Assembly (NCBI RefSeq): GCF_002259405.1
Contig: NZ_NPFW01000020.1
Span: 186,001 to 250,000, forward strand
DNA: 64,000 nucleotides
Reading direction: 5' to 3'
Source: Rhodococcus sp. 14-2483-1-2
GTDB lineage: Bacteria > Actinomycetota > Actinomycetes > Mycobacteriales > Mycobacteriaceae
Position numbers and translations under genes: made by a program. Of the stretch, positions 24,466 through 33,683 are shown in pieces. Every line of letters begins with the position of its first letter. Within the stretch, counting starts at the first letter, position 1. The notes below the pieces were generated by a model. The model searched no databases. It was not told where the DNA came from and saw only the letters and a list, made by a program, of their open reading frames with translations.

Positions 24466-24861
24466 GTGACAGACACGACTTCAGGTCTAGCCGACAACCT
24501 CACGTATTGGCGATCGTTGCGCGATCAGGCCAACGCTGGCGAACTTCACGTCGAAGCAGATGTGGCGGTGGCCTGCGATAGAGCGTTCTCAGACTATCTC
24601 GAAGAACTGGACAAAATGTTCGAGATGACTGTCGGACTGTCGTCGCCCGAAGGGTTCGGTGAGCTGCCCTCAGCTCAGATGCTGGGCGCGAAATTCCACC
24701 GTCTCGCTATCGGTGAAGAAGGCTCCGCGAGCTTTGCGATCAAGCAGCAGATCGAGATCATCAAGACGATGCGGGAGTTCTTTCGACACTATTTCGCCAG
24801 TGTCGAGGCGACGGATACCGCGACTGCGGTCACCGTAGAGGAGCTGTCCCCGCCGAAATAG
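24466..24861 (+). CDS. Small helical protein, possibly secretion-associated
   Basis: A 131-residue acidic, mostly helical protein beginning VTDTTSGLADNLTYWRSLRD with a GTG start after AAAGG. It pairs with the DUF3558 lipoprotein. Its size and helical pattern recall the WXG100/ESX-related proteins found next to DUF3558 genes, but no WxG motif is present, so this remains a positional suggestion. The gene ends just before a strong hairpin. Confidence 0.55.
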   Translation: MTDTTSGLADNLTYWRSLRDQANAGELHVEADVAVACDRAFSDYLEELDKMFEMTVGLSSPEGFGELPSAQMLGAKFHRLAIGEEGSASFAIKQQIEIIKTMREFFRHYFASVEATDTATAVTVEELSPPK

Positions 24862-24867
24862 ACGACA

Positions 24868-24902
24868 GATCCCGACGACCCAGTTGCTCGGTCGTCGGGA
24901 TC
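24868..24902. terminator. Bidirectional hairpin terminator
   Basis: GATCCCGACGACC pairs perfectly with GGTCGTCGGGATC, a 13-bp stem with a nine-base loop. It lies between the convergent small-protein gene and the symporter gene, and could end both transcripts. There is no long T-run, as is common in high-GC actinobacteria. Confidence 0.8.
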
Positions 24903-24921
24903 GATCGTTCGAAACACGCTG

Positions 24922-26295
24922 CTAGCGAGCCAGTTCCACTTCCGCTTCCTCGTCGACGAAGGGGTCGCCGTTCCGCGGAGCGTTGTAGCGCTCGAGGTCG
25001 AGGATTCCTTCGCGCTTGGCGACGATGGTCGGCACCAATGCCTGACCGGTGACATTGACTGCGGTGCGACCCATGTCGACGATGGGCTCCACCGCAAGCA
25101 GCAGACCGACGCCGGCCAACGGCAATCCGAGGGTGGACAGCGTGAGGGTCAGCATCACCGTCGCACCCGTTGTTCCTGCCGTTGCGGCAGAACCGATCAC
25201 GGACACCACGATGATCAGCAGGTAGTCGGTGATGGTGAGATCGATGCCGTAGAACTGAGCCACGAAGAGTGCCGCGATCGCGGGATAGATTGCCGCGCAA
25301 CCATCCATCTTGGTCGTCGCCCCGAGGGGTACCGCGAACGACGCGTACTCGCGAGGGACTCCGAGGTTGCGTTCGGTGACGCGCTCGGTGAGGGGCAGGG
25401 TTCCGATCGACGAACGCGAGACGAAGCCCAGCTGGGTGGCAGGCCACACTCCCGAATAGAAGTTGCGCACCGAAAGTCCATGGGCGCGAACGATCACCGG
25501 GTACACCACGAAGAACACCACGGCCAGACCGACATAGATCGACACCGTGAACACGCCGAGCGAGCCGATCGCGTCCCAGCCGTAGGTCGCCACCGCGTTG
25601 CCGATGAGTGCGGCGGTGCCGATCGGTGCCAGGCGAATGATCCACCACAACACCTTCTGAACGATGGCCAACAGCGACGCGTTGAACGCGAGGAACGGTT
25701 CGGCCTTCTTGCCGACCTTGAGCGCAGCGATGCCGATGGCAGCGGCAATGACCAGCAACTGCAAGATGTTGAAGCTCAGTGAGGTGGTTGCGGTACCGCT
25801 CTCGGCGACCGTGGTTTTCGCGCCGAGTGCCAAGAAGTTGTTCGGTACCAGTCCGGTGAGGAACGACCACCACGACCCGACGCTCGACGGATCGCCCGCC
25901 GAATCGGCACCTGCGCTGGTACGGGAGCCGGGCTGAGCCACCAACCCGATCACGATGCCGATGATGACGGCGATGAATGCCGTGATGGCGAACCACCACA
26001 GGGTCTGGATCGCCAGACGGGCAGCATTCGTGACCTCGCGCAGGTTGGCGATGGAACTGACGATCGCCGTGAACACCAGCGGGATCACCGCGACGGTGAG
26101 AAGTTTGACGTAGCTCGAACCGATGGTCGACAGGGTGCCGACCAACCAGTTGTCGTTGCCGTCGGCGGCGTCGGGCATGGATCGCGCGATGAGTCCGAAT
26201 ACGACTCCGAGGACGAGTCCGGCAACGATTTGTGGACCGAAAGCGGTTGCCCAGGTAGGGACACGGCGCGTTCGGGTAGCGCTGGGCGCAGACAT
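24922..26295 (-). CDS. Dicarboxylate/amino-acid:cation symporter (DAACS), TcyP-like variant
   Basis: A 457-residue transporter of the glutamate/dicarboxylate symporter fold with about eight helices and two hairpin loops. HP1 is near SSIGTLPLTERV. The TM7 motif reads KMDGCAAIYP rather than the glutamate-carrier NMDGT, and the TM8 motif DMGRTAVNVTGQAL (407-420) has Gln418 where the sodium-binding aspartate of archaeal GltPh lies. DGCAAIYP recalls the cystine carrier TcyP (NGCAG.YP). Cystine or another amino acid is thus as likely as a C4-dicarboxylate. The ATG has an AAAGG site. Confidence 0.82.
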   Translation of the reverse strand: MSAPSATRTRRVPTWATAFGPQIVAGLVLGVVFGLIARSMPDAADGNDNWLVGTLSTIGSSYVKLLTVAVIPLVFTAIVSSIANLREVTNAARLAIQTLWWFAITAFIAVIIGIVIGLVAQPGSRTSAGADSAGDPSSVGSWWSFLTGLVPNNFLALGAKTTVAESGTATTSLSFNILQLLVIAAAIGIAALKVGKKAEPFLAFNASLLAIVQKVLWWIIRLAPIGTAALIGNAVATYGWDAIGSLGVFTVSIYVGLAVVFFVVYPVIVRAHGLSVRNFYSGVWPATQLGFVSRSSIGTLPLTERVTERNLGVPREYASFAVPLGATTKMDGCAAIYPAIAALFVAQFYGIDLTITDYLLIIVVSVIGSAATAGTTGATVMLTLTLSTLGLPLAGVGLLLAVEPIVDMGRTAVNVTGQALVPTIVAKREGILDLERYNAPRNGDPFVDEEAEVELAR

Positions 26296-26610
26296 GGATA
26301 TGCCTTTCGAAATGGAGAGGTGTCGCCAGGGATGGACGACAGAAATACTCGCCGGCCGATCGGCCGAGCGGAGGGGATGCGGTCTAAAGAACCGTCAACA
26401 GGTAGCGCTGGCTTGCAGACGCAAGTCGACATACCGTCGAGAGGTCAGCAGCGGATTCACTGACCGAACGCTACTCCGCCGTGGAACCGTGCAGCAGAGC
26501 AGGGCGGCTATGAGGGTTCACTGTGGAATCGGTATGGGTCCGCTGCGGCGTCGATCCGACTCCACCTTCGTGGGTTAGTTTGAGGTTCTTGTCGTCGACG
26601 AAACGAGATC
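26296..26610. other. Intergenic region between symporter and SanA-like gene
   Basis: This 315-bp divergent gap contains no convincing gene. The palindrome CGGCCGATCGGCCG lies at 26353-26366, roughly 60 bp upstream of the symporter start, and could be a regulator site. The far end carries the leader of the SanA-like gene. Confidence 0.4.
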
Positions 26611-27288
26611 ATGAGTACCGAATCGAAGCCCCGAGCAATGGCCGGACGACTCGTTCGTGCCGTCTGTGCGGTGGTCGCCGCCCTGGTTGCCGTCGTTCTG
26701 GGCTCGGCCGGTTGGGTGGCATACGCGACGGCGGGGAAGGTGTACGACGTCGACGATGCACCGGACGCGCCCGTGGCCATCGTTCTCGGTGCACAGGTGC
26801 GCGACGGCAAGCCCATGCGGTTTCTCTCCGGACGTCTCGACACTGCGATCGCGTTGATGGCGGCGGGAAAGATCAAGGCGATTCTGGTGTCCGGTGACGC
26901 AGACGGCAACTCCGGCAACGAGATTCAAGCGATGACCGATTACCTGATCGAGCACGGAATCGATCCTGCCGTGATCATCGGAGACGATCACGGCATCGAT
27001 ACCTACGACACCTGCGCGCGGGCGAAGGAGACCTTCGGGGTCGAACGAGGACTGATCATCAGCCAACCCCTCCATGTGTCGCGAGCAGTTGCGTTGTGTG
27101 AGGACATGGACCTCGACGTCGACGGAGTCACGGCGGAGTGCGTCGACTGCAATACCCTTGCGGTAGTGCGCAACTACGCGCGAGAGTTGCTGGCGCGACC
27201 CAAGGCGGTGCTGGATCTGTGGTCGGGTCGCGATCCCGTGGTGGTGTCGCCGCCCGTCGATTCTCTCGCGAACATCACGAACCGATGA
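26611..27288 (+). CDS. SanA/YdcF-like DUF218 membrane-anchored protein
   Basis: A 225-residue protein with one N-terminal membrane helix (residues ~12-36) followed by a DUF218 domain: IVLGAQVRDGKPMRFLSGRL, KAILVSGDADGN, DDHGIDTYDTC and ISQPLHVSRAV are the conserved blocks. SanA in enterobacteria affects the vancomycin permeability barrier, and other family members act in envelope biosynthesis. The stop overlaps the start of the phosphotransferase gene (ATGA), so the two are co-translated. Confidence 0.85.
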   Translation: MSTESKPRAMAGRLVRAVCAVVAALVAVVLGSAGWVAYATAGKVYDVDDAPDAPVAIVLGAQVRDGKPMRFLSGRLDTAIALMAAGKIKAILVSGDADGNSGNEIQAMTDYLIEHGIDPAVIIGDDHGIDTYDTCARAKETFGVERGLIISQPLHVSRAVALCEDMDLDVDGVTAECVDCNTLAVVRNYARELLARPKAVLDLWSGRDPVVVSPPVDSLANITNR

Positions 27289-27986
27289 GTGTGCCCGATG
27301 GTGACGTCCTGATCCCGACCGTGGTGCGAGAGTTGGCGGGACCCGAAGACGTCGAGCCGGTGTGGTCGAATGAATTGGGCGGGTTGACGTTTCGTCTCGG
27401 CGAGGCGCGGTACGTCAAATGGACGCCGGCCGAAACCTCGATAGATCTGGAGGAGGAGGCACGACGTCTGAAGTGGGCGATTCGGTACAGCCCGGTGCCG
27501 AAGGTCCTCGCGGTCGGTTCGGACGATTCGGGTTCGTGGTTGGTGACCGCTGCTCTGCCCTGGGAGAACGCGGTGGCGGATCGCTGGATGGCCGATCCGG
27601 CTGTCGCAGTTCGAGCGGCGGCAACCGGCCTTCGGGCATTCCACGATTCCGTCCCCGTCGGGCAGTGCCCGTTCGATTGGTCGGTGGTCTCACGGGTCGG
27701 CGATCGCGAGTTGCCAGTCGAATCGCCGTCGATCGACAGGCTCGTCGTGTGCCATGGCGACGCCTGCATGCCGAACACCCTGATCGCCGATGAGGGATCC
27801 TGGGCAGCTCACGTCGATATGGGCACGATGGGCGTCGCCGATCGGTGGGCAGACCTGGCACCAGCGATCTGGAGCACCGAATACAACTACGGCCGCGACT
27901 ATTGCGAGGCATTCTTGGACGCGCACGGCATCGACCTCGACCGTGAGCGTCTGGACTACTACCTGTGGTTGTGGGAGTCGACCTGA
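27285..27986 (+). CDS. APH(3')-like aminoglycoside phosphotransferase
   Basis: A 233-residue kinase that closely follows the APH(3') pattern: ATP-binding lysine in YVKW (K45), Brenner motif CHGDACMPN with catalytic D159 and N164, then VDMGTMGVADRWADLA with metal-binding D178. The motif order and the EEARRLKW segment match kanamycin-type 3'-phosphotransferases, which are usually ~264 residues, so this one is about 30 residues shorter. It is translationally coupled to the SanA-like gene. It could inactivate aminoglycosides or phosphorylate a cell metabolite; sequence alone cannot decide. Confidence 0.8.
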   Translation: MSVPDGDVLIPTVVRELAGPEDVEPVWSNELGGLTFRLGEARYVKWTPAETSIDLEEEARRLKWAIRYSPVPKVLAVGSDDSGSWLVTAALPWENAVADRWMADPAVAVRAAATGLRAFHDSVPVGQCPFDWSVVSRVGDRELPVESPSIDRLVVCHGDACMPNTLIADEGSWAAHVDMGTMGVADRWADLAPAIWSTEYNYGRDYCEAFLDAHGIDLDRERLDYYLWLWEST

Positions 27987-28079
27987 TCTGTGGCTCGGAG
28001 TCGCCGCCCCAGCCCGGCTACAGTGAGCTGGCCCGGTTCGACGACTCTGCGGACCCGTGTTTTCAGGAGAAGTGAACAC

Positions 28080-29675
28080 TTGAGCTGGATCCGCTTGAAC
28101 GACGTTGCCAAGGGCTACGACCAGAAGGTGATGTTGCGCGAGGTGTTCTTTCGTCTCGCCGACGGTGATCGCATCGGTCTGATCGGACGCAACGGCACGG
28201 GCAAGACCACCCTGCTTCAGCTTCTTCTCGGACGTGAGACTCCCGATACGGGAACGGTCGATGTCACCGAGGGCGCACGAATCGGGTACTTCTCGCAGTT
28301 CTCGGAACTCGACGGCGATCGCAGCATCCAAGCGGAGCTCGAATCTCTCTTCGTCGCTGTCCACGCGGTCGAGGTCGAATTGGCCGAGGTCGAAGCCGCA
28401 CTCGGGGGCGACCTGGACGAGAAGCAGATGTACAAGCTCGTCGATCGCCAAGCCGAGCTACTCGACGCCATGGAGAACAGTGGCGGCTGGACCTATCACC
28501 AACAGATCGACACTGTGCTGTCGATGCTCGGGTTCAACGCCGAACGACGTGAGCTCCCCGTCGATCGACTGTCCGGTGGTTGGCGCAACCGCGCAGCGTT
28601 GGCCAAAATCCTCATCGAGGCCCCGGACGTCCTGCTCCTCGACGAGCCGACGAACTTCCTCGATGTTGCCGGAATCGCGTGGCTCGAACGTTGGCTACGA
28701 GATTTCCGCGGTGCGCTTCTCGTTGTCTCGCACGACCGCGCATTCCTCGAGCAGGTCGTCACCAGCATCGTCGAAATCGAGAACCATCACCTGCAGACGT
28801 ACGACGGTAGCTACTCGGAATACGTTCAGCAGAAGCAGTTTCGACTCAAGAACCTCGAACGTGAGTTCAGCAACGAACAACAGCTGCTGGCCTACGAGCA
28901 AGAAGCGATCAGCGATCGCAAGGAAGCAGTGAAGAATCCCAGCGGGGTGCTCAAGCGTCGGCTCGCGAACATCAAGAAGAGCAAGAGTCCGCGTCCGGTC
29001 GACACGGTGGTCACCGCGATCTACGGCGGACTGCACGTGCACGACAACCTGGCCGAGATCACCGGAATCTCCAAAAGCTATGGCGAGCAACGACTCTTCG
29101 AGAACATCTCGTTCACCGTGCATCGCGGTGACCGCATCGCCATCACCGGACCGAACGGATGCGGCAAGACAACCCTCGTCGACATCCTGGTCGGTGCCGA
29201 GCAACCGGACAGCGGCAAGATCAAGTGGAAGACCAAGGCACCGTCGTTCATCTACTACAACCAGGTGCTGGCCGATCTCGATCTCGATGACACCGTGTCG
29301 CATTCGGTCAACGCGATGCCGGGCAGCCTCGCACTGACGGCGACCAAGAAGGAAGTCCATCGGTTCCTGACACTGCTGCAGTTCTCCGAGATGGATCTCA
29401 AATCGAAGATCGGCGTTCTGTCAGGAGGACAGAAGGCACGAGTTGCTCTGGCGCAGTGTCTGCTGTTCGGCGCAGGCGTGATCGTGCTCGACGAGCCCAC
29501 CAACCACCTCGACCTGCAGAGCACCCAGGTTCTCGAGCGTGCCCTGATGGCGTTTCCCGGTGCGGTGATTCTGGTGAGCCACGACAGGTTCTTCGTGGAG
29601 AAGGTGGCCTTTCGGCAGCTGTCGTTCGACGGCAAGGGCGGGGTCACCGAAATCGCCGGCGTCCAGATGGCCTGA
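28080..29675 (+). CDS. ABC-F family ATPase
   Basis: A 531-residue protein with two ATP-binding domains joined by a charged linker (residues ~240-310) and no membrane helices. The first domain has GRNGTGKTT, LSGGWRNRAALAKIL and LLLDEPTNFLD; the second has GPNGCGKTT, LSGGQKARVALAQ and IVLDEPTNHLD. ABC-F proteins act on ribosomes, either as translation factors or as antibiotic protection proteins. The TTG at 28080 is chosen for its strong AGGAGAAG site and because LSWIRLNDVAKGY fits the family start. It is ten bases from the convergent CoA ligase gene. Confidence 0.9.
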   Translation: MSWIRLNDVAKGYDQKVMLREVFFRLADGDRIGLIGRNGTGKTTLLQLLLGRETPDTGTVDVTEGARIGYFSQFSELDGDRSIQAELESLFVAVHAVEVELAEVEAALGGDLDEKQMYKLVDRQAELLDAMENSGGWTYHQQIDTVLSMLGFNAERRELPVDRLSGGWRNRAALAKILIEAPDVLLLDEPTNFLDVAGIAWLERWLRDFRGALLVVSHDRAFLEQVVTSIVEIENHHLQTYDGSYSEYVQQKQFRLKNLEREFSNEQQLLAYEQEAISDRKEAVKNPSGVLKRRLANIKKSKSPRPVDTVVTAIYGGLHVHDNLAEITGISKSYGEQRLFENISFTVHRGDRIAITGPNGCGKTTLVDILVGAEQPDSGKIKWKTKAPSFIYYNQVLADLDLDDTVSHSVNAMPGSLALTATKKEVHRFLTLLQFSEMDLKSKIGVLSGGQKARVALAQCLLFGAGVIVLDEPTNHLDLQSTQVLERALMAFPGAVILVSHDRFFVEKVAFRQLSFDGKGGVTEIAGVQMA

Positions 29676-29684
29676 CGCCGTGGG

Positions 29685-31301
29685 CTACCCGTTGATCTTC
29701 GACGTGGATGTGCCCCACTCGGCGTCGCGCAGCTCCTTCTTCCTGATCTTGCCGGTGGATGTCTTCGGCAACTCGACGATGAACTCGACGGCACGCGGGG
29801 CCTTGTAGGAGGCGATGGCAGATTTCACGTGCGCTACGAGGTCTGCCTCCGACGCTTCCGCGCCCGGCACCAGCACCACGAATGCCTTCGGTCGCTCGCC
29901 CCACTTGTCGTCCGGCACCCCGATCACCGCCACATCGGCGACTGCTGGATGGCTGGCAAGTGCCTGTTCGACCTCGATCGTCGAGATGTTCTCGCCGCCG
30001 GAAATGACGACATCCTTGGCGCGATCCAGTAGTTGGACATAGCCGTCGGGATGCATGACCCCGAGGTCTCCGGAATGGAACCAGCCGCCCGCGAAGGCCT
30101 GTGTCGTACCGGCGGCGTCGTCGTAGTACCCCTTCATGACGTTGTTGCCGCGCATGACGATCTCACCCATTTCGACGCCGTCGGGTTCGACGTCGATCAG
30201 TGCTCCACCCGGGCCGGACTTCTCGCGTACCACGCGCAAGCGATCGGCCGTGAGCATGCCGACTCCCTGCCGAGCCAGGCGTCGGGCCTGCTCGTCGCCG
30301 TCCAGTTCGAGCCATTCCTGCTTCGCCTCGCACACCGAGTACGGGCCGTAGGTCTCGGTGAGTCCGTACACGTGCACGAGCGTTGCCCCCAGTGCGCGAA
30401 TCTTGCCGATGATCGTCGGGCTCGGGGGAGCTCCGGCCGTGACGATGGTCAGGGGTCGATCCAGCGAATGTGCCTGCGCTGCAGTGGCAAGAGTGGTCAG
30501 CACCGTCGGTGCACCGGCGAGGTGGTCGACGCCATCGTCGATGGCCGACCAGATCGCATCGCCGCGGACGCCGCGAAGACAGACATGCGTGCCCGACGCG
30601 GCCGTGACCGCCCAGGTGGTGCACCATCCGTTGCAGTGGAACATCGGCAGCGTCCACAGATAGCGAGTATCGATGCCGAATCCCTGGTGGTGCAGTTCTC
30701 CGAGCGAATTGAGGTAGGCGCCGCGGTGGGTGTACATCACGCCCTTGGGTCGACCGGTGGTGCCCGAGGTGTAGTTGATCGTGATGGTCGAGGTCTCGTC
30801 GTCGACCTCCCACTCGAGCGAATCGTCGGAGCCTCGCTCGAGGAAGGCGTCGTATCGAGTGGTGTGCGGCAGCTTTGCGTAACTGCCGTCGACGGCGGGT
30901 GTCTCGACGATCTCACGGACCGAATCAGCGATCGGATCTGTTCCGAGTCCGGTCAGCAGGTCCGAATCACCCACCAGCAGAACCGAACCGGAGTGATCGC
31001 AGATGTAGCGAACCTCGGCGGGCGACAGTCTGGTGTTGATTGCGACCAGAACGGCACCGGCCAGTGGAACCGCGTAGTGCGCGAACAACAGCTCAGCAGT
31101 GTTGGACGCGATGTAGGCCACTCGATCTCCGTGGCCGACACCCGACGCGCGCAGCGCGTGCGCGAGCCGGGTGACGTCGTGGGCGAACTGCTCGTAGGTG
31201 AAAGTCCTCGGCCCGTCCACCACGGCGGTCTTGTGAGGGTGGACCTCCGCTGCGCGTTCGAGAAAGCGAAGGGGCGTCAGCGGAGTATCCAGACCTGTCA
31301 T
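29685..31301 (-). CDS. AMP-forming acyl-CoA ligase
   Basis: A 538-residue adenylate-forming ligase. The P-loop is NYTSGTTGRPKGVMYTHRG, VYGLTETYGP is motif A5, GWFHSGDLG the hinge region, and PKTSTGKIRKKELR carries the C-terminal catalytic lysine. LPMFHCNGWCTTWA resembles the medium-chain/plant AAE subgroup. The ATG at 31301 is preceded by TACATT and seven bases, so the mRNA may be leaderless. It shares little context with neighbours: convergent with ABC-F, downstream of the DUF2786 gene. Confidence 0.9.
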   Translation of the reverse strand: MTGLDTPLTPLRFLERAAEVHPHKTAVVDGPRTFTYEQFAHDVTRLAHALRASGVGHGDRVAYIASNTAELLFAHYAVPLAGAVLVAINTRLSPAEVRYICDHSGSVLLVGDSDLLTGLGTDPIADSVREIVETPAVDGSYAKLPHTTRYDAFLERGSDDSLEWEVDDETSTITINYTSGTTGRPKGVMYTHRGAYLNSLGELHHQGFGIDTRYLWTLPMFHCNGWCTTWAVTAASGTHVCLRGVRGDAIWSAIDDGVDHLAGAPTVLTTLATAAQAHSLDRPLTIVTAGAPPSPTIIGKIRALGATLVHVYGLTETYGPYSVCEAKQEWLELDGDEQARRLARQGVGMLTADRLRVVREKSGPGGALIDVEPDGVEMGEIVMRGNNVMKGYYDDAAGTTQAFAGGWFHSGDLGVMHPDGYVQLLDRAKDVVISGGENISTIEVEQALASHPAVADVAVIGVPDDKWGERPKAFVVLVPGAEASEADLVAHVKSAIASYKAPRAVEFIVELPKTSTGKIRKKELRDAEWGTSTSKING

Positions 31302-31321
31302 GTCAGCCAATGTAGCGCGCA

Positions 31322-32620
31322 CTAGGAGGCCAGATCGGATTTGTCGATACGTTCGCGCCCACCGGTAAGGTCGGCGCGTTCGGCGGCGGCACGGCCGGCA
31401 TACGATCCCGCCGCATTGTTGCTGCTGAACCTGATCGTTCTCGTCGCCGGATGCCGGGCAGCGAACGCCCGGTCCACGGCGTCGGTTCGTTCCGCCAAGA
31501 TGGGCACCAGTGCAGAACCGTGTTGTCGAGTCGCGGACGCAGTGGCGCGGTCGCGTGCCTCGGTCAATCGCTCGCCGATACGGTGAGCGTAGGCAATCAA
31601 GAATGCGTTGCGGAAACTGCGGGTCCTCGCCGTTGGCGAATCGGCCACCTCGTCGAGCGCGCGCGCCGATTGCACGAGTAGCGAGGTATACAGAAGTTCA
31701 CACAGATCGAGATCGACGGGCATGCCGATGACGCTGGCGAGCAAGTACTTCTTCTTCCACAGTGTCCTGGCACCATTTGCATGACATACGCAGTGCAGCA
31801 GAAGCAGTTTGGCTTTGGAGTACGGATTGCTCACCATGATGCGACGGGTGACGACATCGTCGATCAGGCTGCGAGGGTTCCCTGCGTCGAGAAGCGCACT
31901 GTCGATCGCGTAGCGGGTCATCAGATCCTGGGCCTTGGCCGATAATGCCTCGGCCTCAGCGGGGAATTGCGTCGACTCGGCTTTGGCCAGCAGCCCTCGT
32001 ATTCTGCCGAGCATCTTCGAGTCCGTGGCTTGTCCGGGGCCGGTCGCTGCCGACTGTGAGGTCCATCGAGCCGGAGGGGGCAGGAGCTTCTCTAGGGGCA
32101 ACAGCCACGTCGAACAACCGAGTACGAGCAGCAGGGTGTACCAGGACTGCGCCGACGATCGTCGGTTGTACGAACGCCACCGCTCGAGGCGATCGGCGGT
32201 CGTGCCCCCTGCGTACTCGACGTGCAGCTCGGACAACTGATCTCGCCAGGAATCCGGAGCGAGGCGCTCCGCCGAACTTCGCGCCGCGTGTGAGCCGATG
32301 GCCTCGCCCATGATCGCCGCGCCGTCGCCTCCGGCACACTGAAGTGTGACATGAACCAGTTCGGCCGGCTGCCAACCATTCTCGAAAGCAGTGTCGAGAG
32401 CCTCGTCGAGTGTTCGCGCTGCGCGATTGTGAACCGGCCGACTCTGTTGCTCGTCGACAGCGGCCAAGCGTTCCGCAACCAGCCGGACCCTGTCTTTCCC
32501 GACTGATCCGAGTTGGGCGAAACCGATTCCGCTGTCGAGCAATTCGCTCGGGTCGGCATCCTGCCGCACATGTGTCGCGTGCGAGTACTTGAAAATACTG
32601 TCCAAATCGATACGACTCAT
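31322..32620 (-). CDS. DUF2786 protein
   Basis: A 432-residue protein. The DUF2786 motif is centred on KMLGRIRGLLAKAESTQFPA near residue 200, followed by AEALSAKAQDLMTRYAID. Flanking regions are helical and rich in Ala/Arg, with a hydrophobic stretch (WYTLLLVLGCSTWLLPL) near residue 160 that could be buried or membrane-facing. The function of the family is unknown. The ATG has a strong GGAGGGGG site. Confidence 0.75.
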   Translation of the reverse strand: MSRIDLDSIFKYSHATHVRQDADPSELLDSGIGFAQLGSVGKDRVRLVAERLAAVDEQQSRPVHNRAARTLDEALDTAFENGWQPAELVHVTLQCAGGDGAAIMGEAIGSHAARSSAERLAPDSWRDQLSELHVEYAGGTTADRLERWRSYNRRSSAQSWYTLLLVLGCSTWLLPLEKLLPPPARWTSQSAATGPGQATDSKMLGRIRGLLAKAESTQFPAEAEALSAKAQDLMTRYAIDSALLDAGNPRSLIDDVVTRRIMVSNPYSKAKLLLLHCVCHANGARTLWKKKYLLASVIGMPVDLDLCELLYTSLLVQSARALDEVADSPTARTRSFRNAFLIAYAHRIGERLTEARDRATASATRQHGSALVPILAERTDAVDRAFAARHPATRTIRFSSNNAAGSYAGRAAAERADLTGGRERIDKSDLAS

Positions 32621-32710
32621 CGTCGTCCCCCTCCACGTCCCCCGGTGTGGTCACCGAACTGTTCGGTGAATCGCAGAGTAGGGGAGGGGCCCGACAGATA
32701 TTCGAACGTG

Positions 32711-33520
32711 TCAGCGAGGAGCGAGCATCTGCAGCAGTTCTTCGACCGACGGCAGACCGGGAATCACGGGAAGATTCGGAACAGCAATGGCGGTGGGCGG
32801 TGCCGTCAGCTCGATGCCGCCGAGCCCCGCCATGACGTCGTCGGTGTTGGATCGGGTCGGTCCGTATGTATTGGATGCAATGACGAAGTCATCGCCGATC
32901 GACGCGGACGCGACCACACTCGATCGGTCGTCGGCCCATCCCCACTTGGTCCCGGTCACGCCGGGCAACTGCTCGGTGCCCCAGTCCTGAACCATTCCAT
33001 CGCGTGCCACAGGAGCCGCGGTGTTCATCCAGGCGAGGACGGGGCTGGCGGGATCGGTGCGCTTCTTCGCCGCCAGGAATCGCACGGTGTCGGCTGTGCT
33101 CGTGGACGAGTTGCCCCAGAAACCGCCCCGCGAGGTCGAGGTGAGCCCATATTCTGCGGCGGTCGCCGAGATGGCCTGTGGGTATTTGTTGTCGAGCGTG
33201 GACGCGGCACCGTCGTCGCTGACCTGGACCATCCTGGCGGCCATGTCGAGGTCTCTGGGCGAACCGTCGCCGAAGCGTACGACGTAATCGGCCATGTAGA
33301 GCTTGACCGTCGACAATCCCGGGCGCGCGGAGTTGTCGTCGGCGCTGCCCACGTAGGTCCCCGTCGGGATGTGTTCGTACGACAACGAGGTTCGGGCCGG
33401 AACATCGGAGAGGTCGCCGGGTGTCGGCAGAGCCTGAGCAGGTGCCGCGCACACCAACGCCACAGCGATACCGACAATTGGGACAGCAGTCCTGGTGAAG
33501 ATGCGTCGCAGGGCCGGCAT
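32711..33520 (-). CDS. Secreted serine beta-lactamase/PBP-fold protein
   Basis: A 269-residue exported protein with a signal peptide ending AAPAQA. It carries the order of class A beta-lactamase motifs: STVK (70-73) as SxxK, SDDG (101-104) at the SDN position, and TKWG (191-194) at the KTG position. The omega-loop glutamate used for deacylation is not evident, so it may be a penicillin-binding or esterase-like protein rather than an efficient beta-lactamase. The ATG has a GAGGAGCACGAG leader. It is co-directional with fprB 164 bp upstream. Confidence 0.72.
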   Translation of the reverse strand: MPALRRIFTRTAVPIVGIAVALVCAAPAQALPTPGDLSDVPARTSLSYEHIPTGTYVGSADDNSARPGLSTVKLYMADYVVRFGDGSPRDLDMAARMVQVSDDGAASTLDNKYPQAISATAAEYGLTSTSRGGFWGNSSTSTADTVRFLAAKKRTDPASPVLAWMNTAAPVARDGMVQDWGTEQLPGVTGTKWGWADDRSSVVASASIGDDFVIASNTYGPTRSNTDDVMAGLGGIELTAPPTAIAVPNLPVIPGLPSVEELLQMLAPR

Positions 33521-33615
33521 CTCGTGCTCCTCGAGGTGTTGGCCCGCCGCGAATCGGTGGCCGATGACTGTAGCTACCCCGATAGTAGACGCTTCAACCT
33601 TGACACCCTCCGGAC

Positions 33616-33636
33616 GAGTGCAGTGTTATTGCACTC
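33616..33636. promoter_or_regulatory. GAGTGCA-N7-TGCACTC inverted repeat
   Basis: A perfect 7-bp inverted repeat around GTGTTAT lies in the gap between fprB and the beta-lactamase-fold gene. It might be a regulator binding site for the downstream gene or a weak hairpin after fprB. Confidence 0.4.
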
Positions 33637-33683
33637 AGGGCGACCGAAAGGCGTAGTGATCCCAACAGGGGGTGAGCCATCGG

